Below, one piece after another: positions 48,795-54,459 of a DNA stretch of 54,459 nucleotides. The notes beneath the pieces were generated by a model. It did not search any database, was not told the origin of the DNA, and worked only from the letters and a program-made list of their open reading frames with translations. The first letter of the stretch is position 1. Each line of letters starts with the position of its first letter. Position numbers and translations under genes: made by a program. This DNA is from a virus, in IMG/VR virus record IMGVR_UViG_3300047673_000357, positions 1-54,459 of that record, one strand, 5' to 3'.

Positions 48795-49352
48795 ATGACC
48801 GCGTACCGCGCCGTCTTCACGGTGACCGTCGAGACCAAGCCTGACGGCGACTACTACTTCGACCACGCCGACTTCGTCCGCCACGTCGGCCCGTGGATCG
48901 AGGGCGGCCTCGACGACCGCGACGACATCCGCACGGTGACGATCACCGAGCAGCCCGCCGACCGGGCCGCCGTCCTGTCCGACACCGAGCGGCAGTTCCT
49001 CACCTTCGCCCTCGACCAGGCCGCCGAGGAGATGTCCCTCGGCGACGGGTTCACCGACGAGGACCGGGCCGCGCTGGAGAAGCTGCGCCGCATGGCCGGC
49101 GAGGCGCAGCAGCCCGAGACGCAGTCCGTCGACGACGTCTTCGAGCTGCCCGGCCCGGAGGTCGTCGCGTACCGGAACCCGGACCGGCCGTCGGTGCTGC
49201 TGTGCCGGGAGCACGGCGACGGCTGGTGGGGACTGACCCCGCTCACCTCCGACGACCTGCCCGACGGCGGGACTTGCACCTACGGAGACCCGGCCGATCC
49301 CGGCGACGTGTGCGGCAGGGACGTCCTGATCACCGAGGAGCGCACCTCGTGA
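48795..49352 (+). CDS. Hypothetical acidic early protein, 185 residues
   Basis: AAGGAGC lies upstream of ATG 48795. Beta strands at the N terminus (YRAVFTVTVETKPDGDYYFD) precede acidic helices and a C-terminal region with CREHGDGWWGLTP and CTYGDPADPGDVC, possibly a disulphide or metal pair. First gene of a second chain of overlapping small genes. Function unknown. Confidence 0.65.
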   Translation: MTAYRAVFTVTVETKPDGDYYFDHADFVRHVGPWIEGGLDDRDDIRTVTITEQPADRAAVLSDTERQFLTFALDQAAEEMSLGDGFTDEDRAALEKLRRMAGEAQQPETQSVDDVFELPGPEVVAYRNPDRPSVLLCREHGDGWWGLTPLTSDDLPDGGTCTYGDPADPGDVCGRDVLITEERTS

Positions 49353-49639
49353 TCGCTGAGGCCATCGACACCGCGTACACCATCGGCTGGGCCATCGTCG
49401 CCTGGACCATCCTCACCGCGGCCGCAGCAACGCTCGCCCTGTACACGCTCCTCGTGACCGCGTGGGCTGTGTGCCGCGCGATATGGCGGGTCGGCCGCGC
49501 AGCCTGGCAGGCCGTCACCCGGGGCGCCACGGGCCCGTCGTGGCGACGCGGACGGATACGCGCCCGAATCCACGCACACACCCGCGCCAGGCGCCACAGC
49601 GAGCCCACAGAGACCCACGGCTATCGGGAGGCAGCGTGA
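49349..49639 (+). CDS. Small membrane protein with very basic tail
   Basis: 96 residues from GTG 49349 (GTGA overlap). One long hydrophobic region (about 9-48, perhaps two helices) and an Arg/His-rich C terminus (RRGRIRARIHAHTRARRH). Coupled to the HNH gene. Confidence 0.6.
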   Translation: MIAEAIDTAYTIGWAIVAWTILTAAAATLALYTLLVTAWAVCRAIWRVGRAAWQAVTRGATGPSWRRGRIRARIHAHTRARRHSEPTETHGYREAA

Positions 49640-50001
49640 GCCCCATCCGGCCCGAGAACCGCGGGCGCTACCCCAAGGACTGGAAGGCGATCAGCCTCCG
49701 CATCCGAACCGTGCGCGCCGCCGGCCGCTGCGAATGCCTCGGCGAATGCGGTCGCGGCACCCACCCCGGGCGCTGCCCCAACACCAACGGCAGTCCCGCG
49801 TACGGCACCGGGTCGAAGGTCGTGCTCACCGTCGCCCACCTCGACCACACCCCCGAGAACGTGGCCGACAGCAACCTCCGCGCGATGTGTCAGGGCTGCC
49901 ACCTCCACTACGACCGCGACCACCACCGCGAGACCGCGGCCGCCACCCGCCGGGCCGCTGTCGAGGCGGCCGGACAGCTCACCCTCGGCGGTGGCTCGTG
50001 A
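49636..50001 (+). CDS. HNH-type endonuclease
   Basis: 121 residues from GTG 49636. The core is VAHLDHTPENVADSNLRAMC followed by QGCHLHYD, the His-Asp-His plus CxxC plan of HNH nucleases; further Cys (CECLGECGRG) in the N-terminal half may complete a zinc site. It could nick or cut DNA in recombination, defence evasion or homing. Confidence 0.8.
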   Translation: MSPIRPENRGRYPKDWKAISLRIRTVRAAGRCECLGECGRGTHPGRCPNTNGSPAYGTGSKVVLTVAHLDHTPENVADSNLRAMCQGCHLHYDRDHHRETAAATRRAAVEAAGQLTLGGGS

Positions 50002-50138
50002 GCCGCGTCGACTGGGGCTGGGTCCTCGGCGTCGCCATCATCTGCTGGCCCTTCGCGTTCTGCGCCCTCCTCGCCATCCGGCGGGGCGGGCGCGCCCTCA
50101 CCACCCGCATCCGCCGCGAACACCGGAGCAAGCCATGA
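49998..50138 (+). CDS. 46-residue single-pass membrane protein
   Basis: GTG 49998, GTGA overlap with the HNH gene. One hydrophobic helix (about 6-25) then a basic tail (RRGGRALTTRIRREHRSKP). Supported by the two 4-base overlaps. Confidence 0.6.
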   Translation: MSRVDWGWVLGVAIICWPFAFCALLAIRRGGRALTTRIRREHRSKP

Positions 50139-50551
50139 CTGACGCACCCCGCCACTTCCAACTCCACCGCGATCAAGACGTGAGCGGCGTCTCTGGCACT
50201 GGCCACGTCGCCGACGGCGTCATCTTCAGCGACGGCCACGCCGCCGTCCACTGGCTCGGCCGCTGGCCCACCACCACCCCCCACCCCGAGGGAATCGTCT
50301 CCGTCAAGGGCGTCCACGGGCACGGCGGCGCCACCCGCATCGTCCTCCTCGACAGCCCCGAAGCACGGCTCGGCCGCATCGCCGGTGCGCACGTCCCGGA
50401 GCAGTTCCCCGGCGGCCTGGTCAGCGGCCTCTGCGTCGAGTGCGAGCAGCGGTACCCCTGCCCGACCCGCGTGTGGGCCACCACCGACCGGGACCCGCTG
50501 GCGACTTGGGACCCGGCCGACGACGAGCCCGAGCCGGAGCAGCCATCGTGA
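50135..50551 (+). CDS. Hypothetical 138-residue protein with Cys motif
   Basis: ATG 50135, ATGA overlap. N-terminal half is beta-rich with repeated Gly/His (SGVSGTGHVADGVIFSDGHA, GVHGHGGATRIVLLD), C-terminal half has LCVECEQRYPC, a CxxC-x5-C group. Resembles small Streptomyces phage proteins of unknown role. Confidence 0.6.
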   Translation: MTDAPRHFQLHRDQDVSGVSGTGHVADGVIFSDGHAAVHWLGRWPTTTPHPEGIVSVKGVHGHGGATRIVLLDSPEARLGRIAGAHVPEQFPGGLVSGLCVECEQRYPCPTRVWATTDRDPLATWDPADDEPEPEQPS

Positions 50552-50718
50552 CGCAGCCTCCCCTCGACGGCATCGACTGGACCGACCTATGCGACCTCGG
50601 AGCCGAACTCATGGCAGCCGAACCCGACCCCAGAGACCGCGACCTCCACGGACAAGGCCTCACCGAGATCCAACTCCACACCATGACCGACGTCCCGATC
50701 ACCGGGAGCTACCTATGA
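50548..50718 (+). CDS. 56-residue acidic protein
   Basis: GTG 50548, overlap of 4 bases at both ends. Acidic helical peptide (LDGIDWTDLCDLGAELMAAE). Function unknown. Confidence 0.6.
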   Translation: MTQPPLDGIDWTDLCDLGAELMAAEPDPRDRDLHGQGLTEIQLHTMTDVPITGSYL

Positions 50719-51017
50719 CCAACCACGGCCGCTTCCTCTGCGCCATCTACGCCGCCGTCACCCTCTGGCTCGCCTTCTGCACCATCGCCACCTTCGGCCA
50801 CGTCCCCCTGTGGACCAGCATCGTCATGGCGGCCGCATCCATCGGCACCATCGTGGCCGGCCTCCGCGAATCCACCCACGCCGACGAACTCCGGTCGCTG
50901 CGCGTCGAGCTGGAGCGTGCGGCCCGGCCCGCGGTTGTCCGGCCCGTGATCAGCCAGGCCGAACGGGCGGCCTTCGACGAGCTGGTGGCTGGGCTCGGCA
51001 TGGACGACGCGACGTGA
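50715..51017 (+). CDS. Small membrane protein, 100 residues
   Basis: ATG 50715, ATGA overlap. Two hydrophobic helices (about 7-25 and 31-48), then a charged helix (ADELRSLRVELERAARPAVV). Function unknown. Confidence 0.65.
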   Translation: MTNHGRFLCAIYAAVTLWLAFCTIATFGHVPLWTSIVMAAASIGTIVAGLRESTHADELRSLRVELERAARPAVVRPVISQAERAAFDELVAGLGMDDAT

Positions 51018-51184
51018 CCGGGCCGAGCCGTACACCCCGGGGCGAGCACACGCCCGCCCCGGGCGCCACCTGGGAGCAGCGCCTCGTCCGCACCGAGCAC
51101 GTCATCGACGACGACCAACCCGACCCCGCACCGAACCGCGCCACCCGGCGCGCCATGCAGCGCGCAGCACGGAGGAACAAATGA
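51014..51184 (+). CDS. 56-residue basic protein
   Basis: GTG 51014, GTGA overlap. Disordered Pro/Gly-rich N terminus and a basic C terminus (NRATRRAMQRAARRNK) likely to bind nucleic acid. Function unknown. Confidence 0.6.
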   Translation: MTGPSRTPRGEHTPAPGATWEQRLVRTEHVIDDDQPDPAPNRATRRAMQRAARRNK

Positions 51185-51969
51185 CCGACCAGGCCGAGCC
51201 CGAAGACACCTGCCGCCCCGTCGAGATCGACGGCGAGACCATCCGCCTTCGGGGTTCCGGCGAGCTCACCGCCGAGGGGCGTGAGGCGCTTACCGTCCTC
51301 GTCCAGCTGGCCAAAGCGAAACTCGCCGCCGAACCTCCCCCGATCCGCCAGCAGTTGCGCGCCCACGCCTTCAACGCAGTCGCTCCAGCCCTGCAACGGC
51401 ATGAGGAATGGCTGCGCCTCACCGTCCGCCGCACCGTTGCTGACGCCGTGCTCGCCGCCATCGAGGAGTTCCTCAACATCGGTGAGGCAGAGGCCTGGTG
51501 CAAGACCTGCCGTCGCGTCTGGGACGGCAAGCAGCACCGCTGCGAAGGGAACGCGGAGATCCTCCTCGCCCGAGTGCGCGACGTCGCCAACACCTGGTTC
51601 CTCGAAGGCGAACCGGGTCCCACGCGCGCGGCAGGTAAGCACCTGCTGCGCGTCCTCGACGAGCCCACGCCCGGCCCGGCAGCGACCCAAGCGACCAGGC
51701 CCGGCCACGTCATCACCATCGAAGGCGACCCGGCCGCCGCGCACGAGGCGATCCGGCAGATGGACGCCGACACGACCAACACGCACACCGGCCTCGTCGT
51801 CCAGCCGTACCGCAACGACCGAGGCGAGAACGTCTGGGTGTTCCGCTGCTGGGGCACAGACGACGGCTGCGACGGCTGGCTATCCCTCGACCACTACAGC
51901 GAACAGTCCGCCGAGCGGGCCCGCGACCGGCACACCGCCGAGGAACACCCCAACGAGGAGCAGCACTGA
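51181..51969 (+). CDS. Hypothetical 262-residue protein with CxxC zinc-like motif
   Basis: ATG 51181, ATGA overlap. Helices to about 110, then AWCKTCRRVWDGKQHRC, a CxxC ... HxC set, followed by helices and a beta-rich C terminus with FRCWGTDDGCDGWLSLDHYS. Two-domain layout; no family recognised. Confidence 0.65.
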   Translation: MTDQAEPEDTCRPVEIDGETIRLRGSGELTAEGREALTVLVQLAKAKLAAEPPPIRQQLRAHAFNAVAPALQRHEEWLRLTVRRTVADAVLAAIEEFLNIGEAEAWCKTCRRVWDGKQHRCEGNAEILLARVRDVANTWFLEGEPGPTRAAGKHLLRVLDEPTPGPAATQATRPGHVITIEGDPAAAHEAIRQMDADTTNTHTGLVVQPYRNDRGENVWVFRCWGTDDGCDGWLSLDHYSEQSAERARDRHTAEEHPNEEQH

Positions 51970-52316
51970 TGGCCAACGCGCCCACCACCCTTCACCTGAA
52001 GGTCGACGTCGACAACACGCACGCCGCGGAACTCGCACCCCGGCTCAAGACCGCCATCCACGACGCCCTCACCGCCGCCGACCGCATGGGTGTAGATGAT
52101 GCGGCGGGCGCTGCGGCCTACGCAGTGGTGGTGGAGATCTTCCGTGTCCGGCAGGCGACCCCGGCTGAGGTGGCGATCGCCCGCGTCCGATCCCTGCACC
52201 ACGACTGGGAAGCCGACCCCGGCCACTGCGCCCACTGCACCGGGCCGGACGGCAACCTCGTGCCGTGGCCGTGTCCGACTATCCGCGCGCTCAACGGGCC
52301 GCCCGTGGCATCCTGA
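51969..52316 (+). CDS. Hypothetical 115-residue protein
   Basis: ATG 51969 (TGATG overlap). A beta strand plus helix opening (TLHLKVDVDNTHAAELAPRL) and a C-terminal HCAHCTGPDG ... PC group. It ends the second early chain; three strong hairpins follow. Confidence 0.65.
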   Translation: MANAPTTLHLKVDVDNTHAAELAPRLKTAIHDALTAADRMGVDDAAGAAAYAVVVEIFRVRQATPAEVAIARVRSLHHDWEADPGHCAHCTGPDGNLVPWPCPTIRALNGPPVAS

Positions 52317-52371
52317 CTGCGGCGGTACGCGCCGCCTGAGCCTCGCGGCCAAGGGTCACAGACTCCGCGTA

Positions 52372-52403
52372 GAACGCCCGCCCCCGCTCCGAGGCGGGCG
52401 TTC
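52372..52403 (+). terminator. Hairpin 1 of a three-hairpin array
   Basis: GAACGCCCGCC (52372-52382) and GGCGGGCGTTC (52393-52403), 11-bp perfect stem, 10-nt loop. Confidence 0.75.
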
Positions 52404-52420
52404 GCACGTTCCGGACAGCA

Positions 52421-52463
52421 CGAAGCCCGCCGTTCCCCATACCCCTGGGAACGGTGGGCTTCG
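52421..52463. terminator. Hairpin 2 of the array, 17-bp stem
   Basis: 52421-52437 pairs with 52447-52463 over 17 bp with one G-U pair; the loop is 9 nt. It is preceded by GGACAGCACGAAG (52413-52425), which recurs before hairpin 3. This is longer than a normal terminator. Confidence 0.65.
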
Positions 52464-52537
52464 GCAGAGTGGGCGCCCCCCCTCGTGCAGCGACCGTACG
52501 CCCGCCGGCCGGGTAGCGGAAGATGACGGACAGCACG

Positions 52538-52568
52538 AAGGCCCCGACCATATGCCGGTCGGGGCCTT
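52538..52568. terminator. Hairpin 3 of the array, bidirectional
   Basis: AAGGCCCCGACC (52538-52549) and GGTCGGGGCCTT (52557-52568), 12-bp perfect stem, 7-nt loop, AA/TT flanks make it a good terminator in both directions between convergent transcripts. The repeat GGACAGCACGAAG (52528-52540) overlaps its left arm. Confidence 0.8.
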
Positions 52569-52604
52569 CGTCGCGTGCGGGGTGTCAGCCCCAGGCGGTG
52601 TCGC

Positions 52605-53105
52605 TCACGGTGCGGACAGCCTCTCGCGCCGCCGCTTCACTGCTCCGGCGAACAAGCCCGTAGCCTCAAGGAACTCGATCTCGGCCAGCTTCCCAGCCCG
52701 CGCAGCGCTCTCCGGGAGTGCTCCCTCCGCGCTCGCTGCCCTCTCTGCGGCCCGAGCTACTCGCCATGACTCCTCCAGAAGTCGCTGGCGGAGCGGCCCC
52801 AGTTCCCTCCGCTGTCGAACGGCTTCGGTATCCGGAGTGCGATACGAGGGCGTGCCCATCTGGTTGTACTTGGACTTCTCGACGCCGATCGCCTTCAGTT
52901 CCTCGCGGTACGCCGTGCCTCGGTGGCCGAACCACTCCTCGGTACGCCGTGCGACCTCCGGCCACCACGACTTCTTCCGGTGCTCTTTGCACCGCTGCTC
53001 CGGGTCGTATGCCGACCCGATGTAGAGGAGATTGTCCTCCGCGTCCCACAGGCGGTACACGGCCGCCTGCCTCGTTGCGTTGCTGACGTCGTTCGGTACA
53101 GTCAC
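52605..53105 (-). CDS. GIY-YIG nuclease
   Basis: 166 residues from GTG 53105; an in-frame ATG at 53171 is rejected since it places a terminator hairpin (53134-53162) inside the gene. The motif is AVYRLW...NLLYIGSA followed by RCKEHRK and a downstream Glu (near FGHRGTAYREELKAIG), a compact GIY-YIG domain; residues about 95-166 are a helical extension. Probably a homing-type or repair nuclease at the island edge. Confidence 0.78.
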   Translation of the reverse strand: MTVPNDVSNATRQAAVYRLWDAEDNLLYIGSAYDPEQRCKEHRKKSWWPEVARRTEEWFGHRGTAYREELKAIGVEKSKYNQMGTPSYRTPDTEAVRQRRELGPLRQRLLEESWRVARAAERAASAEGALPESAARAGKLAEIEFLEATGLFAGAVKRRRERLSAP

Positions 53106-53133
53106 AGTGCACTGACTCCAATTGGTGCTCTCA

Positions 53134-53162
53134 GGCCGGGCGGTCTTCCACACCGCTCGGCC
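53134..53162 (-). terminator. Hairpin between the two minus-strand genes
   Basis: GGCCGGGCGGT (53134-53144) pairs with ACCGCTCGGCC (53152-53162) over 11 positions, 10 of them Watson-Crick and one G-T; it follows the stop of the 53168 gene. Confidence 0.6.
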
Positions 53163-53167
53163 TTCTC

Positions 53168-53437
53168 TCATTCCTCCGACGGCGGCGCGTCCGTCTCCTC
53201 CGCGAGGATCTGCCGAACACGGCCGAAGCTGATGTCCAGCTCGGCGGCGATCTGCCGGTAAGTCAAGCCGCCTTGGTGCATCTCGCGCACCGCCTGCTGC
53301 CGCTCCCGCCGCACCCGCACCTGCACTTCGCCTAGCAGCTCGGTCAGCTGCTTTGCGCGTGAGGCCGGGGGCTCGTCCGCCGCGAGGGCGTCGATGGCAT
53401 CGAGCACGCGCTGCACCTCCTCCGCCCGGTCGTCCAT
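53168..53437 (-). CDS. Helix-turn-helix regulator (sigma-region-4-like)
   Basis: 89 residues. N-terminal helices (QRVLDAIDALAADEPPASRA) lead to a helix-turn-helix (GLTYRQIAAELDISFGRVRQ) like the DNA-binding part of sigma factors. It starts beside the tandem GTGTAG-N5-CTACAC operators, so it is probably autoregulatory and controls the divergent 53633 operon. Confidence 0.72.
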   Translation of the reverse strand: MDDRAEEVQRVLDAIDALAADEPPASRAKQLTELLGEVQVRVRRERQQAVREMHQGGLTYRQIAAELDISFGRVRQILAEETDAPPSEE

Positions 53438-53474
53438 GTCCGTTCCTCTCCGGGGTTCGGGAGGCGGATCCTTA

Positions 53475-53530
53475 CGTGCCGTCTTGTGTAGGAAGCCTAC
53501 ACGCGTGTAGCGTGACTACACAACGGCACG
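53475..53530. promoter_or_regulatory. Tandem operators GTGTAG-N5-CTACAC within a larger dyad
   Basis: Two copies of GTGTAG-N5-CTACAC (53486-53502 and 53505-53521) begin 19 bp apart; their inner halves also make the perfect 14-bp palindrome CTACACGCGTGTAG. They are enclosed by CGTGCCGT (53475-53482) and ACGGCACG (53523-53530), a further inverted repeat. Local sequence is less GC-rich than the surroundings, as at promoters. The site lies between the minus-strand regulator and the plus-strand 53633 operon. Confidence 0.7.
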
Positions 53531-53632
53531 GGGGTCCCCCTCCACCGTGATCAACAACAAAGCCCCCGGCCCGGCGCTGCGAACGCCACATGGACCGGGG
53601 GCACCCACCTTCAACTCCACGAAGAGGCAGGC
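53531..53632 (+). promoter_or_regulatory. Leader of the 53633 operon
   Basis: About 100 bases without a gene. GCCCCCGG (53562-53569) and CCGGGGGC (53595-53602) pair around a large loop that has its own small GGCG/CGCC hairpin. It may be an attenuator in the 5' leader. A GAAGAGG site precedes ATG 53633. Confidence 0.4.
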
Positions 53633-53917
53633 ATGCCGAAGCCTAGCGACCAAGGCCCTGACCAGCCCAGCCCCACGAGCAACCAGCCCACCTACACCGT
53701 CCCCCGCGCGCACCTCATCACCATGGCGGACCGCCTCGACCACGACCCCGAGCAGCCGGCCGACGCCGAGTTCACCGCGGCCGACCGGCGCACCCTCGCC
53801 GACGACGTCACCAACGGATTTGCGGCGCTGCTCCTGGAGTTCATCCCCGAGGTCACCGCACCGATCACCCGCGGCGCCTACGCGGCCCGGCTGCGCGAGA
53901 TCGCGGGTGCCCGATGA
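53633..53917 (+). CDS. Hypothetical 94-residue acidic protein
   Basis: ATG 53633. Disordered N terminus, then helices (PRAHLITMADRLDHDPEQ, TLADDVTNGFAALLLEFI). First gene of a short operon under the tandem operators. Function unknown. Confidence 0.65.
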   Translation: MPKPSDQGPDQPSPTSNQPTYTVPRAHLITMADRLDHDPEQPADAEFTAADRRTLADDVTNGFAALLLEFIPEVTAPITRGAYAARLREIAGAR

Positions 53918-54084
53918 GTGAGCAGGACCGGACACCGCGCCCGAACCAGATCCTTGCGCAGCCCGCGACCGTGCAGGCCTGCGCCTCCGACCTCCGCACC
54001 CCCGGACAGCAGGCCGCAGCAGCTGGTGCCGCGCGCACCCAGCTCGCTGAGACCCGCATGAACGCGGCAGAAGGGCGCAACTGA
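53914..54084 (+). CDS. 56-residue protein (short, coupled)
   Basis: ATG 53914 overlaps the previous stop (ATGA); the product starts MSEQDRTPRPNQILAQPATV and runs to a stop at 54084. Ala/Gln-rich, helical. It is identified by the two end overlaps and by codon bias. Function unknown. Confidence 0.6.
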   Translation: MSEQDRTPRPNQILAQPATVQACASDLRTPGQQAAAAGAARTQLAETRMNAAEGRN

Positions 54085-54275
54085 TGCCGGACACCTTCGG
54101 CGGAGAGTGGACCCGCCCCCGCGACACCAAACGCCACAACCGCCAGACCGGCCACTCCCAACGCGAACTCCAAGACCGGGCCAGCTTCGACAACGAATCG
54201 TCGACCGGCTGCGGCGCAATGCTCCTGCTCTGCCTCCTCGTCGTCGCCACGGCCCTCGGACTGGTCCTGTCCTGA
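54084..54275 (+). CDS. 63-residue protein with C-terminal membrane anchor
   Basis: ATG 54084 (TGATG overlap). Polar N terminus rich in Arg, Asn and Gln (TKRHNRQTGHSQRELQDR), then one membrane helix at the end (AMLLLCLLVVATALGLVL). It faces the lipoprotein gene across the contig join and a hairpin. Function unknown. Confidence 0.65.
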   Translation: MPDTFGGEWTRPRDTKRHNRQTGHSQRELQDRASFDNESSTGCGAMLLLCLLVVATALGLVLS

Positions 54276-54295
54276 CGACACCGCCCCATCAGACC

Positions 54296-54331
54296 GCCGT
54301 CCCCCGCGACCATCCCCCCGCGGGGGACGGC
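54296..54331 (+). terminator. Hairpin at the contig join
   Basis: GCCGTCCCCCGC (54296-54307) and GCGGGGGACGGC (54320-54331) make a 12-bp perfect stem. Base 1 of the window falls inside its loop, so the right arm is duplicated at 4-15. It separates the 53633 operon from the lipoprotein gene. Confidence 0.7.
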
Positions 54332-54459
54332 TTCATCCCACGGAGACCTCAGCTCATGAACACTCGCCACGCCCTCGCCGCCATATGCGCCGCCGCCGTA
54401 CTCGCCCTCACCGCCTGCACGTCGGCCGGGAGCAGCGACCCCCCCCCCCCCCCCCACCC
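54317..54459. repeat. Terminal duplication, right copy
   Basis: Copy of bases 1-143, with the last ~17 bases replaced mostly by C. See the left copy. The partial lipoprotein reading frame at 54356-54459 is not an extra gene. Confidence 0.85.
54356..54459 (+). pseudogene. Truncated duplicate of the lipoprotein gene (assembly end)
   Basis: The frame corresponds to 40-143 and breaks off at the window end, with corrupted bases from 54443. It should be merged with the gene at 40-387, not annotated separately. Confidence 0.8.

Noticed and set aside
52291-52551. Minus-strand 86-codon frame
   Set aside because: It covers the hairpin array and the end of a plus gene and has random composition.
53106-53171. 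Longer start (ATG 53171) for the GIY-YIG gene
   Set aside because: It would enclose the terminator hairpin of the upstream minus gene; GTG 53105 with GGAG upstream is preferred.
1-54459. tRNA genes, insertion sequences
   Set aside because: I saw no cloverleaf-like sequence with a TTCGA arm in proper context and no transposase or terminal inverted repeats; weak tRNA-like structures could still be missed without a search.

Overview
The window looks like the essentially complete genome of a temperate siphovirus of a high-GC actinomycete, most likely Streptomyces. The evidence is strong GC bias in third codon positions, frequent GTG and TTG starts, ATGA/GTGA start-stop overlaps, a WhiB-type protein, a large serine integrase and terminator styles common in that genus. 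The last 143 bases (54317-54459) repeat the first 143, apart from a corrupted run of C at the very end. The underlying molecule is therefore probably circular or circularly permuted in assembly, about 54,316 bp long; the physical phage ends cannot be read from this.

Layout, left to right. (1) 40-2830: a lipoprotein and four membrane or soluble genes that resemble the spread/transfer-associated proteins of Streptomyces integrative elements. (2) 2844-4825: terminator-rich small genes, including a minus-strand endonuclease VII-like/helix-turn-helix pair and a WYL-like gene behind a promoter. (3) 4958-12935: packaging and head (small and large terminase, portal-MuF fusion, ClpP-like protease, HK97-type capsid, probable decoration protein). 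(4) 12976-25421: neck and tail, with two tail-tube-like paralogues, a -1 frameshifted tail chaperone pair, a 1238-residue tape measure and minor tail proteins. (5) 25517-28498: lysis cassette with a papain-like protein, an amidase, a holin, a membrane/coiled-coil protein and a membrane-anchored collagen-like protein. (6) 28508-31475: a cargo ('moron') island with a 59-aa minus-strand gene, a HAD-like protein, an XRE-TPR regulator and a three-gene operon ending in two Cys/His-rich microproteins. (7) 31674-35684: lysogeny control (XRE regulator, serine integrase, repressor, Cro-like gene, operators). (8) 35778-48719: early genes in a tightly overlapping leftward-to-rightward chain, namely YqaJ exonuclease, ERF annealing protein, DnaQ-like exonuclease, RuvC-like resolvase, C5 methyltransferase with a gene nested in another frame, WhiB, DUF2303-like, DnaB/RecA-like helicase, and an N4/N6 methyltransferase. 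(9) 48795-54275: small early genes, an HNH protein, a hairpin array, a GIY-YIG nuclease and a divergent regulator with tandem operators.

How it fits together: the integrase and repressor/Cro region decides lysogeny; the YqaJ-ERF-RuvC-DnaQ set with the helicase would handle replication and recombination; the two methyltransferases probably protect against host restriction; the head-tail-lysis block is a single late rightward unit. The most unusual observations are the gene nested inside the C5 methyltransferase with its own Shine-Dalgarno site, a 13-bp-period palindrome array inside the helicase gene (candidate origin), identical-geometry operator pairs at 53486-53521 and 35029-35179, a dyad centred exactly on the small-terminase start codon, duplicated tail-tube genes, and the HAD/XRE-TPR/microprotein island. 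Family assignments are by eye from motifs; no search was run.
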